Of a stretch of DNA of 64,000 nt, positions 1 to 11,700 are shown piece by piece (positions within the stretch are counted from its first letter, which is position 1; every line of letters begins with the position of its first letter). The stretch lies in assembly GCF_030704535.1 (NCBI RefSeq), contig NC_081806.1, positions 5,169,001 to 5,233,000 on the forward strand. The letters are read 5' to 3'. Origin of the DNA: Vitis vinifera (Eukaryota > Streptophyta > Magnoliopsida > Vitales > Vitaceae). The notes beneath the pieces are model-generated. The model worked only from the letters and a program-made list of their open reading frames with translations. It was not told where the DNA came from and did no database searches. Position numbers and translations under genes: made by a program.

Positions 1-1139
1 TGTTCAAGAGACGTGCATCATAACTTTATGTCATTTGAATCTGACTCTAATGTCGTGGAAAGTACAGCTCCCCCTATAATATGTTAGCCCAAGGTTTTTC
101 CAAAGGCAACAAATCAAATTTTAACGATAATAAAGCAAAGGGTAGAATTTAATCATTTTCATTATGTGTATGCAGGCAAGATGAACCATAGTGCAAGACC
201 AATCATTATTAACAAAGGAATTACTAACAAAAATGCAAAGGAAGGACTAAATAAAATTGTTTAATATTCTTTCTGAGCATGCAAAAACAAATGTTGGGAT
301 AAATTATTGAAATATCTATGAAATTTTGGGTGGTTGGATGAACCGAATAGAAAAACATGGAGGAAATCTCAATTGAAGGAAATTTTGGGAAAAAATCGAG
401 AAAGAAATCAATAATTTATGAAAAGAAAAAAAAAATCAACCATACAATTTTATCGAAGAAGCTTATTGGTCATCACTTTGGAGTGTAAAATATCATGGAT
501 TTATTGGTGATATTTTGCTAATTGTTTGAGAAAATCGCCCATGTTCATATTTTGCTTTAGTTTTAGTATTTTTATTTTAAATTTATATACATCATTCTTT
601 TATTTTTAATTATTTTTCATGTTTATAACATAATCATATTTTTAAAAATACTATCACTTCACTAAGAAGCAAAAATTTCCTTTTATTTAATCCTAATACT
701 TCTCCATCTTTCAAGCTTTCAAATCTTAAAAATTTTCTTTAATAAAAATAAGGGTAATTGATCAGCTAACCTCAATATGGGGTTGAGATATACACAAAGG
801 AGTACAAGGTGACATGAAAAAATATGTGAGTTTTGATCATTATAAGACTCTCTAGATCAAGTAATTTTGTTTGACCCAGAATCTTTTACATCTATAAAAT
901 TTCATATAAACTCTATAGATGGTTTTTCATGTTATATCTTATGTTCTTGTATGAGATTGATTATCTTTTATTGATTCTTGAATTTATTGAGGTTAATTGG
1001 TATTATTAAAAATCTAAATAAAATTAAAAATTAAAATAACTTGCTTAATTGGATCACTTATTCACTCCCATAAGGCGATTCCCTTAATCAAGATTTGAAT
1101 GAACAGCGAGTTCAAGCAAAACATTCTTTTTTGTTACAC
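1..1139. other. AT-rich intergenic DNA
   Basis: No ORF, RNA gene or repeat with recognisable ends is visible. The sequence is AT-rich with short homopolymer runs. It ends at the TAA target site of the MITE that follows. Confidence 0.5.
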
Positions 1140-1142
1140 TAA

Positions 1143-1419
1143 GGTGGTGTTTGTTTTTTTGGCTTTTTGCTGAAAACCATTTAGTTTTAGAATTTAGATT
1201 ATTTGTTTTTTTACTTTTTCATGACTTATTATAAACTTTTTACTAAATAGAAAAAGTCAAAATATGTGGCTTTTTCTAAATAGAAAAAATAACACAATAA
1301 TTTTTTTTACTTTTTAATACTTAATAGAAATAAAATACTACAAAAACAAACAACTTAATATTTAATACTATTAAGTATTAAGGTTCTATTTAGAATTAAG
1401 TAAAAAAACAAACACCACC
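1143..1419. mobile_element. Tourist-like (PIF/Harbinger) MITE
   Basis: A 277-bp non-coding element bounded by inverted repeats of about 18 bp: GGTGGTGTTTGTTTTTTT at the left, and its near-perfect complement ending CAAACACCACC at the right. It is flanked on both sides by TAA (1140-1142 and 1420-1422), the 3-bp target duplication typical of PIF/Harbinger elements. The interior is AT-rich without coding capacity. Ends and duplication are seen in the sequence; the superfamily assignment rests on the TAA site and the TIR type. A diverged relative lies near 54560. Confidence 0.8.
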
Positions 1420-1422
1420 TAA

Positions 1423-2335
1423 GTATTAAGACAAACTAAATCTCTCCAACCCCACCTCTATCGTGTCAAGTTGATGTATCCGTGACCAACTTGCAATTGC
1501 GGACTCTCAAGGTTGGTACGGTACCTGTCACTCGAGGCCAACTCTGAAAACACAAGAAAGAGATTTGGTAGGAACTTCCATCTCGATGGGCTATCGACCC
1601 GGCTCTCAAAGAATGATAACAAATGGAACACCACGCGTAAGCGCATGCATGTGGATCACCGGAGGGTCGTACACATGCATAACGAAAACCATGTTAGCTG
1701 ATGTGTTTTGGAAGACACGTCGGGGCCATTAATTTATCTAGATTACGGGAAAAACTTTGATTTAAGAATTATTTCTTGATTCTTCATATGATGCTGCAGT
1801 TGGACAGTAAAGAATATCAATTAATTGCACAGGAATGATCAATTATCGGTACTGCCAAAGGACATGAATTAATAATAATTAAGATAGTAGTGGGGTTGAT
1901 TGTGTGATTAATTAGCTCTAGTCAGTGAATTATTGTCATAGGTATTTAGTGATAGATCTGCATGTCCATGAGTTAATTGTTAATAATAGCTTAAAGAAAA
2001 ACACCCCAACATCCTTCAATATTGTACAACATTAAAAGCAAGTAGGCTAATGTAAATTCACTAGCTCTTTCTATTCTGAAAGAGTATTTCATGGTTTCAG
2101 CCTTGTAGAAAGGGAAATTAATTGACATAGGTGCGGAGGAAGGGAATAGCCTTCGACCCTTGAAACAAATAGAAAAAGACATTTAATTACGAGGGAAACA
2201 TTATTGAAATATGCACTGGACGTGCATTACCGATACCTTAGACAAACCCATAAGCACTCCAAATTCTAAACACAGAAAAAAAAGAAGGGAAATAGTTTAG
2301 GTAACTTGAGATGTAGTGAGAACTAGAGCGGAGAA
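1423..2335. other. Intergenic, no gene recognised
   Basis: Overlapping 62-63-codon ORFs occur on both strands around 1458-1701 and at 1991-2182, but none has recognisable similarity. The part next to 2335 is probably the 3' untranslated and terminator region of the minus-strand proline-rich protein gene. Confidence 0.4.
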
Positions 2336-2734
2336 CTATGCGCATTGATAGCCGGTTGGGACCTTCTTGCCGCAGTAGTTCAAGAGCAAGCTAAGTGAAA
2401 CTGGAACATTTAGTTTAATGCCCAAGACATTAGCTTTAATGGCGGTGCAAAGGCAGACAGCGGCTTCAAGATCAGCCAGACCCCCAATGAGGCTGCAGCA
2501 AGGGCTCTTTGGTGGGGTTCCAACAACAGCGTGAAGCAAATCATTCAACAAGTCAGCACACACACCCAACTTGAGGGTGTCCTTGGGGCAAACAGCCTTG
2601 GCCGGTGGCTTTTTGTGGTGGTTTTTAGGTTTTGGTGCGGGTGGGCAAGGGACAGAGGTGGAGCTGACCAAAGTGAAGAAGAGGAGGTTTAGGGCAAGGA
2701 GAAGGGCGGTGGTTGCTAGAGCCTTCGAAGCCAT
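2336..2734 (-). CDS. 14-kDa proline-rich / eight-cysteine-motif protein (HyPRP, DC2.15-like)
   Basis: Single-exon gene for a 132-residue secreted protein of the hybrid proline-rich family, which belongs to the LTP/2S-albumin/amylase-inhibitor fold group. Residues 1-25 form a hydrophobic signal peptide. Residues about 28-46 are a short Pro/Lys/His-rich linker. Residues 48-132 carry the eight-cysteine module: Cys 49, 59, 79-80 (CC), 94 and 96 (CLC), 121 and 131. The protein ends two residues after Cys-rich motif closure, as family members usually do. The start is the first ATG after a TATA-like sequence about 90 bp upstream. Such proteins are placed in the cell wall or extracellular space and are linked to wall structure or lipid binding, but the exact role of this one is unknown. 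It is complete and undamaged. Confidence 0.93.
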   Translation of the reverse strand: MASKALATTALLLALNLLFFTLVSSTSVPCPPAPKPKNHHKKPPAKAVCPKDTLKLGVCADLLNDLLHAVVGTPPKSPCCSLIGGLADLEAAVCLCTAIKANVLGIKLNVPVSLSLLLNYCGKKVPTGYQCA

Positions 2735-2822
2735 CTCGAATACACCGAAAGGAAAGAAAAGATCTTAGATGGGTTGGGACTTGGGAGAATGTGCGGTGAT
2801 GGAAATGATGAAGTAGGGCTAG

Positions 2823-2832
2823 GGTTTTATAG
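2823..2832 (-). promoter_or_regulatory. TATA box of the proline-rich protein gene
   Basis: Reads CCTATAAAAC on the minus strand, about 90 bp upstream of the ATG. That is a plausible core-promoter position with a short 5' leader. Confidence 0.6.
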
Positions 2833-2915
2833 GGGACCGGAGATGTGATGATCTGTATGGGTACTAAGAAAATACAAGGGAATCCCATGTGGGCACATTG
2901 GATTTCAACAGCCAA

Positions 2916-4561
2916 AACAAGTTGGCGTTCATCACGGATGATAAGCCTTCGAGATTAAGAAGTTTGGAGTTTTCTGAATTGGCTAGTTGTCATTTATCTT
3001 TCTCGCGAAAACAAATAATTTCTTCCCCGCACTCACTTTCTAGTGTTGTTTTCTTCATGCATGTCCATAATTGTATACTATAATATCTAAACTCGCATTT
3101 GAGAGCACAGGAACTCCATATCTCTTTGTTTTTTACCTTTGTTTCCTTGTTCTCTTATGGTAAAAAAATAAACTAATTGGAGGCATAGGGACAGACCAGG
3201 GATGAGAATTAGGGTTTATACAGAACCAGAAGTGTCTTCTCCATTGGAAATAGGAATTCTTAAATTATATTCCCTAGGCTCTTTCGATTTTCCATTTGTC
3301 CAAACATTAGCATTAATGCTGTCCGACTCTACCGTTGCAGCTCTCCACGCGCAAGAAAACAATGGACCAATGACACGTAAATAAAATCTACCATGCCAGA
3401 TCAAGCAGAGAAAAGGACGAGACATTTGCAGATATATCAACACCCTAACATATATAGAAAAAGGGTGAAAAAGTCACAAGAAAATTTTGTTTCTCATTAT
3501 GTTAAATGACTAAAAACAGTAGAAAAAACCAAAGAAAATTATAGATTCAAAGAAACTCTGGAGAAGTTTCCCAACCGACATGTGATGTTTTGAAAATGAA
3601 AGCACGAATAATTGAAAAAAAAATGGTAAACAAGTGTGGCCAAGAATGGCATAGGGATCAAAATCACGAGTCAAGTCACTCACTGCTACTGCTAGTTGCT
3701 ACTACTCCAAAGTGAAATGGAATTTTCATGGTGAGATTTCACGAAATTGGAAATGAAGATTGTAGAATGAACGTACTGAAGCACATGGGTACTGTGAGTT
3801 GTCAATAGCTTTGAAGATCAGATTCCAAATCTCATTGTATTATAGAGTTGTTTAGTGTGTTTAAGCATATGGTTTCACTGTTTATGTTTATGGATTCAGT
3901 TCTGCAGGCAGGGTTGGATTTGAAACTATGCTTATCTTAGATTCATTTAACATTTGTTGGGAGAGGCGGAAATGACTAGATGTAACTATGTACAGAAATG
4001 ATTTGAATACAAATAGAAGGGACAAGGTACCCAATTAGGTACCAATACCTTCAATGAAGAAATAGCATGTAGATGTTTTGAGTTTTATTTTCTTATATTT
4101 TGTAGGTGATTTCATTGTTTTATAATTTTATTTTATTTTTTATATCTTGATTTCATTTATTTTATATTATCATCATCATTCAACAATTTAAATTTCTTCG
4201 TATATTTGAGTAGTTTGAATCACGAGTTTCAATATAATATCATATTAATAACATAATTCTTTACCTAAAAATTAAAAAATAAGATATAAATTTATAAGTC
4301 ATTTTTGAGATTGAAATAATTTGATTGAAAATATGAAAACTAATATTTAAGATTTTAATATTATTTGTCTTGGCATTCCAAAAATAATTATTGTTGTTAT
4401 TGTGTTTTATGTTGTGATTTATTATACTAAAAAAAGATGCAAAATTTATATATTTTGTAATAACATTATAATTATAATTCCAATTGAAATAAGTTTTTAA
4501 GGCAAAATTTGAGAATCCTAAAATACAAATAATAATAAAAGTGCATCACAAACTTATTTAG
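2916..4561. other. Upstream intergenic DNA
   Basis: Holds the promoter side of the proline-rich protein gene and then AT-rich sequence. Small ORFs (for example 3202-3443 on both strands) have no recognisable similarity. No RNA gene is seen. Confidence 0.4.
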
Positions 4562-4896
4562 TCCTATTTGATAACAAAAAAAAATAGAAAACAAATTTAT
4601 ATTCTTAAAAACAAAAAATACATTATTTCCAAATAATATTTTTTTAGTTATTTTCTCTTATTTTTATTTATTTTTTTATAGATTATTTTAAAAAATAATT
4701 ATATAAATATAAAGGATAATTAAAAAAATAAAAGAAATGTATATAAAAGTTATCTTTTAACACATTTAAAAATATAGAAGATGGATTAAGAAGATTTTTT
4801 TAAGTTCTCAAAGGGATTTTAATTTTACAAAAAAAAAAACAAAATATCCAAATTGTTGTCAAAAATTATTTTTTAAAATAGTTTCCAAATAAAACC
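4562..4896. mobile_element. hAT-like MITE, family C copy 1
   Basis: AT-rich element of about 335 bp with imperfect inverted ends (CTATTTGATAAC at the left, GTTTCCAAATAAAA at the right) and similar flanks around TTAGTC. Its interior order (an ACAAAAAA-rich left part, a TTATTTTAAAAAA block, then ATAAAAGTTATCTTTTAACACATTTAAAAA, AAGTTCTCAAAG) recurs in two diverged copies near 46712 and 48262. Superfamily assignment is inference; the exact ends are uncertain by a few bases. Confidence 0.6.
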
Positions 4897-4899
4897 TTA

Positions 4900-5325
4900 G
4901 TCGACTTTCACATTTACATACAAGTTGTTGTCGCATTAAATCCCTTTTATTTTCATGGGAGTGATATTTGAAGCGACATTTTCAGAGAAGAAACCACACC
5001 CTTTCATTGCCGCAGACAAACCCTTTGCTCCGAGTCCTTGATTATCATCAATATGTGTTTTTAATTTTGTTAAAGAGAAACTTGGGGGTTGTAGCTTGCT
5101 ATTGTTCACAAAGAATCGCAAAGAAAAAATATAAAGAGAACCTGAAAAAGGTAAAGACAATGACGAGATTGAATTCCTGTAACGCACCTGAGACACGCTT
5201 CAATTCCAAGATTTGATCCTCACAAAGATAGTACAGGAGAGAAAGGGAATGAAGACAAATTCAAAGAAAATTGAGAATACGTCATTTAATAAGAAGAAAT
5301 GGATAAATTTTTACTAATTAATGAA
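4900..5325. other. Intergenic, no gene recognised
   Basis: Overlapping ORFs of 82-86 codons occur on opposite strands (4936-5216). Neither resembles a known protein, and neither shows convincing coding bias. Confidence 0.35.
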
Positions 5326-5327
5326 AG

Positions 5328-5454
5328 TTGGTCCGATCTTGGGTTTGCTCCCTAATGATCACCAGTTCGAATCCCCTCAGAGCCACTAGAGGTTTTATCC
5401 AGTCGTTAACTTCAGGTCCGTGGATTAGTCGAGGTGTGGTTATCAAAAAAAAAA
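5328..5454 (+). mobile_element. SINE, 5'-truncated
   Basis: Contains a tRNA-type B box (AGTTCGAATCC, about 5362-5372), a tRNA-unrelated body, and a 3' end GGTTATC followed by 13 A residues. No A box is found upstream, so the copy seems to have lost its tRNA-like left part. The terminal TATC plus poly(A) matches the 3' ends of LINE copies elsewhere in the window. Short ORFs through it are accidental. Confidence 0.65.
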
Positions 5455-6037
5455 AAATGGAGCTTGTGGATGAGAATCGGAGCATAATACTCCATGCAAG
5501 ACAAGAAGTCCCGAGTCAACCAGTCACAACCATCACATTGCTGTTGTCCCCCCATCTTTTGAATCCGCGTTGCAGAGAGTTTCAACTTGAACTGCTTAAT
5601 TTAAGGGAGAAAAATAAAAAAGAAAACAATATCGGCTTTTAATTGTGATGATGATCAATGATGATGAGATGATGAGTCGCAAGAGGACAATAGAGAGCGA
5701 TTCAATGTCCCCCGTGAACTTCCAAATAGGATTTGCATTCGGGAGAGAGCTGATTCTTTGTATAAAGTTGAATGAGGGGCGACCATCTATGTGAATTGAT
5801 CAATCACGTCTGAAGTCAAATGTCCATCAGGGCTGAACCTGTGGTGCAAATTGCATGGTTGAATCTAACGCTAGAGGTAGCCCAATGGCCATGGCAGATA
5901 CTTTTGACTTTCAAGGCTTTTTTCTAAAAAACTGAATAGAGAGTCAGAGACCGAACATGGGTGTTGAGGGTCGATCATATCCAAAGCCACCGTTTCATTT
6001 GGGCTTACGGGCTATTGCTTTCCTGGATTTTTTTATA
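5455..6037. other. Intergenic, no gene recognised
   Basis: Mixed-composition single-copy DNA, less AT-rich than its flanks. No ORF or RNA is supported. Confidence 0.35.
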
Positions 6038-6326
6038 AGAGTACGTTAGTTTAAAAAAATAATTCCTAAACTACCGTTATGAAAAAAATAATTCTAAATC
6101 TATGTAGTTTTTGTCTTGCCTCTTTAAAATATGAGTTTAGTGTGGAAATTTAAAAAAAAAAAAAATTAAAATTCGTATTTTTAAAAAATGATTTCTTTAA
6201 TATGTAAATTGTCTTTTAAAGAGATGATTTTAAAAGAAAATAACATTCTCATTCTTATTTAATAAAAATTAAATTATTTTTTTCAATGATAATTTAAGAA
6301 TTATTTTTTTAAACCACTGTACTCTT
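6038..6326. mobile_element. MITE with long terminal inverted repeats
   Basis: The left end AGAGTAC...GTTTAAAAAAATAATTC is mirrored at the right end by its complement (GAATTATTTTTTTAAAC...GTACTCT), giving inverted repeats of about 32 bp with a few mismatches. The interior is AT-rich and non-coding. The long TIR suggests a Mutator-like MITE, but a clean 9-bp duplication is not seen, so the superfamily is left open. Confidence 0.6.
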
Positions 6327-6329
6327 TAA

Positions 6330-8799
6330 AAAAAATCTCTACTATCCTACCTAGTTCTGAGCATTGGTTCCTTGTGAATTTGAATAATGAATAAATTAGC
6401 ATGTTTCTTTCATGTACTGATGACTATTTTGAAATGGAATTTAGGACAGGCCCTTGGGAATCTTATTTTTTTATTTTTTCAATTTGATGTCGGCAAGTTT
6501 AAAACAAAGAAATAGTAAATCAAAACAAAAAACAATAATTAAAATCAATAATTGTCCTTCCATAAAAGCTTTTCGGCTGACCCACCACCACTGTTTTAAA
6601 GCAGCCATGGATATACATACATGTTAAACATGATTCACTTTAACTCAAGAGTCTTAAATCTAAATCAACAAAATTACAAGTCGGATTTGAAGCAAAATTC
6701 TAGCTATCGCGATGTGAAACTTTCCATCTTAAATCTAAGAATGAGTCATCCAAATAATAGTCATAAAAAAATGTAATATCATGGACACTAATTAATTTTT
6801 CGATGAAGTGATCAAAACTTAATCTCAAAGTGGATATCAAAACAAAATATCATAGATTCAAGTTATAGGAGCATAACGTGTAAAGAGTAATTGTTAAAAT
6901 ATAATAATATCACTCTTAAATCCGATGATAGATCATCCAAATAATAACTCTTAGATCATATTTATTGTGTGTAATATCAAATATCATAAAATATTTGATT
7001 TATCCTCGACAGGATGATCAAAGTCCAATCAAAACTAACTTCATATTGAATTTTCTATTTAGCTAGAGAGTTCGAGTGAAACAAGGATTTTAACAAATCT
7101 TTTTTTTTTTTTAACTTATCCCGACCTCCACATATTAATATAAAAATTATATGATATACCTTTAATCCATGCTTAGTTATTTATTCATTCAATTCAATCT
7201 TGAGTTGTTCAATTGCATCCTTGCTGTCCTTAAAACTTTGTAATTCCACTTCTTTTCTTTCATTTTCTGCCGTGACCGGTGAAAAACACTCTAGTGACAA
7301 ATTTATAGCCTGGGGATATCTGCCAACCTCGTGGTTGAAGGGTTGAGGAACTCAGAGATAGTATCACACACAAGGCCACGCAATGCCAGCGTCACTACAA
7401 GCAAACACTCGGTTAATGGGACCCCTTTGGAAGTCATTTTCTGCTCAACTCGGTATCATGACTAGGGAAGATGGGAGCCTCGCCACTGGACACTACCATG
7501 GCATTATGTGCCTACCGACCTCTCAGACATCAGCGTCTCTCCCTCATAGCCAGTCACAAGTGTACAAGTATCAACAACAATTAAATTCCCCATGATGAGG
7601 TCCTGTGTACAGGTCAGTTTCTAATCCAAAAAGTCAAGTATCGCAAAATTAATACTCTACTTGGTTGCCAAGTCGTATGAAAAGAATGGGAAACCAAAGA
7701 AAAAAATTCTAGAACGGACACTTCAATGATCAATTTAGGAGTTTCCAGGGGTTCATATCTTTTCCAACGTCTGTCTCAGCCGACATGCAACAACAGCCAA
7801 CCGCATCAGCTCTCTATGAAGCATACACAAACCATAAAACATTTGATCTTCCAATGCAAATTAAAATGAGGTTTCAGTAATAAATTTCTGAACTTGGTAT
7901 GAGTATTCTAAGGCACTTAATAAAAATAGAATCCTCCACTCCCCAAACGAAGTAGAATAAAATAATTAATGCATCTCCCTTGACGTATCCCAACATAATT
8001 TTTCATGTGTTCCCACCATTTCCAGTGTTAGGTGACCCGACCAATAACAATGACATGTCATGACAGCTTCATCACTCGAAACATAATCCCACTAATCAAG
8101 CTGGACCACGTGGCCCACTAATCAAGCTGGACCGCGTGGCCTTAGAGAATGCACAATGGTCCACCATTTCACAAACAGCATGGACAAACTTCCCCATAAT
8201 CTCTATGACCAAGTGGCACAGACTGTTCATGGCTCCACTTGAAAACAATTACCAGTTTCAGTTTAGTTGTTTATAGTTGATAGGGTTTTCTTGACATATT
8301 GTGCTTTTCTAGTTTCATATTTGATTCTAGCTTTAAAAGGCCATGTCTACATTCCAATTGACTCCAGTCTACAAGCAAAAAATAAAAATAAAAACAAATT
8401 TCATGAGTATTAATCAACTGCCTATTCCCAAAGTGCAAAGCCACATAGATGACACTCCATATGTGATATTCAGCCATAACCAGATGGGTAACGATATCCA
8501 TTGTGCTCTTCCCGAATTGACACTCCCCTTCCAATGGTGTGTTGGGCATCTTGTTAGAGAGCCAATTTGATTGGAAGATATTAAGGCATACAAGATCATT
8601 CTAACTGGATAAAGAAAACATGAGATTATAAAACTTATAATGAGAATCACATTAAAAATTATGTTTGGACAGGTTAATTTCAGCTAGAGCCTGCAGTTAT
8701 CCTTTATTTCCAATGACACTACCAACACCAGAGAAACAAATGGACAAGAGAACACACGAGTAACAACAATGTTCATGCACTTTTTTGCACCAGATATAC
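6330..8799. other. Intergenic region downstream of NDUFB8
   Basis: Mostly AT-rich to 7250, then a more GC-balanced stretch (7260-7610) with a 70-codon plus-strand ORF at 7383 that I cannot match to any family. A tandem duplication lies at 8088-8139. Sequence just below 8800 should be the 3' untranslated region of NDUFB8. Confidence 0.4.
8088..8139. repeat. Two tandem 26-bp units
   Basis: Unit CCCACTAATCAAGCTGGACC(A/G)CGTGG is repeated twice with one difference. The first unit contains a G-box core CCACGTGG; the A-to-G change breaks it in the second. No function is shown. Confidence 0.8.
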
Positions 8800-11700
8800 C
8801 TAAGGTTCTCCACCAAGCTCCACTCGCAGGTTGTCATATGGATAGACCCTAGGTGTCTGTTCAAAAGAAACGCAAAGTACCATGAATCAGCAGCAGAATA
8901 GGATAGTAATATCAACTAAATTAATTTAGGGATCAACTTTAACAGATCCATGCATCTATCCAAGTAACTTACAGAAAACTGACATTTAATGAAACAAGAA
9001 TGTGAAAGCAATTTAAGCAATTCTGTCACTAGCATTTCTGGCCCAAATTCATTGCAGAAAAACATGAATAATTTCATGCACAAAATGAATTTTTGATTCA
9101 GCTGCTTCTAGTAGAAAAGACTGCTTTCCAAAAGAATTGCCAAATGCAAAATTATTATTCCAAAGTTCATTACAACTCACTGAGCTTCACCAATAGAAGA
9201 GACAAAGCAATATACTATCAAAGAAAAAGGAAGACATGAACCACTTCAATGCATACAGATGACTTAGTATACCACACACACTTTTAAACAGAAAACACTA
9301 ACTTGGATTGCTTAGTGTAACAGTACCTACAGAGAATGGATGTTACCACTAATTGAGAGAGTATTCCAAGTGGTGCATCTGGACCACAGTTCTCATACTA
9401 GGAGAACAGGTTAGTCTGCAGGTGCTTTCACCATTCAGGATGTTTCCATCAGAGAGATCTTCCTCTCATCAGGAGCTCAATTTTTCGGATGGTACTCTCC
9501 CTATGTAAGGTATTTCAAATTGCAAACTCATGTGCCTCAAATATATCTTACTTGAGAGACTCATCTGCTTTAGTTTTTGAACCCAGAATCAACTGAAAAT
9601 TTCTGAATCTGCAGCAACCATGTTCGGCTGCAGAATGCTATATCAACGTAAAGTCATAAACTACTGCAGGAGCCACAGCAAGGGGGTGGCTTGGTGTCTA
9701 CCGGGAAGCACAGGTGTTCAAACCTGTCAAAGGGAGCTTACCAAAAAACAAGTAAGAAGGTGAATGAAAGCATGTAGCAAGGGAGAAAGATCTGGAAAGC
9801 TTTAGAACAAATCAAATAGGAAACTCTTGTCGGAAAATGGCAAATCCATCCAATCACTGAGAACAGGAACAACTGAGCCACATGACCAAGTGGATCGGAA
9901 GCATTTGAATCATAATGAGGGAATCATGGTCAGACAGAATTCTTAAATTGGAAAAAAAAAAATGATAGCAAGACATATGGATCGAAGTGACATGTTCCTT
10001 GAGGATTCTAGTTCTGATAATGGACAGTTAAGAATTAATAAGTCAGGAGAAGGAGGTTGGAAGCTATAATAAGATGTATGGTGCCAACATACAGATAAGT
10101 CAACACAGTATCCAAAGATACAGAGGTATAGCAGTATAGTGGCAAATTCAGTATGAGTTGGTGAAAAGCAAATTCAGTCTCTGGAAGAAGCTTTCCCCAT
10201 GTTGTTTAATCTCTCCATCAACAAAGAAGGATAGGTTGTTGAGGCTTGGGAGGATGACGAAGGTGGGGGTAGCTGGGGGCTTCGTTTTAATAGACACCTT
10301 AATGATTGGGAGGTGGAGAAATTGAAAACTTATTAAGCACGCTTCATCCCTTGACCATTAGAAGAGGTGTGGATGACTTGTTCCGGTGGAAAGAGAACAA
10401 GAATGGGACCTTTTCTATCAAGTCTTTTTATAGCTCATTCTCAAGAGGCACCAAGCCCCCCTTCTCGGCTAAAACTATTTAGACGTCTTGGGTTCCAATT
10501 AGGGCTAGCTTCTTTGGTTGGGAGGCGGCTTGGAGCAGGCTGCTCACCACTGACCACCTGAAGAGATTTGGTTGGAGCATCCCCAACAGGTGCTTTTTGT
10601 GTAAATATGAGGAAACCACAAATCACCTTCTTCTGTTTTGCAAGAAGGCCAGAATGTTATGACTTCTGATCTTCTCCCTTTTTGGAGTGCAATGGGTGAT
10701 GCACTCCTTTGTGAAAAGAAACCTCCTGGGTTGGCATGAATCTTTTGTGGGCAAGAAAAGAGAGAAAGCTTGGAGAGCTGCCCCCCTCTGCCTGATGTGG
10801 ACCATCTGGAAAGAGAGGAATAGGAGGGTCTTCGATGATATGGAGAGGAACGATCAAGATATTAAATCCATTTTTTTATACACTTTCGTGAATTGGGCTA
10901 AGGTGTATATAGAGAAACACACTTTGTCTTTGATAGATTTTGTATACTGGCTAGCCACCAAGTAAGGGTCAGGCTTGTTTTGTCCCTTTGTTTTTTGTTT
11001 CTTTGTTTTTGGTATACTCCGTGTATACCTTTTCTCTAGCCTTCTAGCTCTTAATGAATTTTCTTTACCTATCAAAAAAAAAATACAAAGATACATGAGA
11101 TGGGGATGGATTCCTTTGTATAATTGTGTCAGAAAACTATAAAAATGTGATGGTGAATCAAATCATGGAAATATTTATTTATGCTGTTGTGAAGGATTCA
11201 ACGTTTAAGAATCTTAAAGATGTGGTTCATATGTAAAAAGGCAGGCTTTGGATTTGGAACACACTTTGAAAATCATCCTTCAAGTTCTTCACTTCCAAAA
11301 TCACTTGGATCAGTCTAGTTCCTATGAAGAAGCTACTCTCTGTTTGAAGGCATTAATTTAATAAAATAGTGATAGTTGATCATCCTATTTTGAGATGATG
11401 GATCATACCTAACTAGTTTTTTTTTATAAGTAAACACACAAAGAAAATATATATTAGAAATGGATCATACCTAACTAGTGAATAGAATAAAAAGAAGTCG
11501 GTGAGGGAATCAGCCATTTATTACTGCAACTACTGTTGGACCGTGATTTGGAGCTTTATTTTTGTTGATGGGAGTTGATAATTAGATTCATATTGATGTA
11601 CAATGAATTTTCAACAGACTAAATAAAGAATATCATCAAAAATCATCTAATGAAAAAGGGATTGCAATCTAGTAAACAAGGAGAATACAAGGCACACCAT

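Noticed and set aside
8697-8915. 72-codon minus-strand ORF overlapping NDUFB8 exon 4
   Set aside because: It reads the exon in another frame; the NDUFB8 frame gives the conserved C-terminus.
9682-9755. A functional tRNA gene
   Set aside because: A- and B-box-like words are present, but no acceptor or anticodon stem can be paired and an A-rich tail follows, so a SINE remnant fits better.
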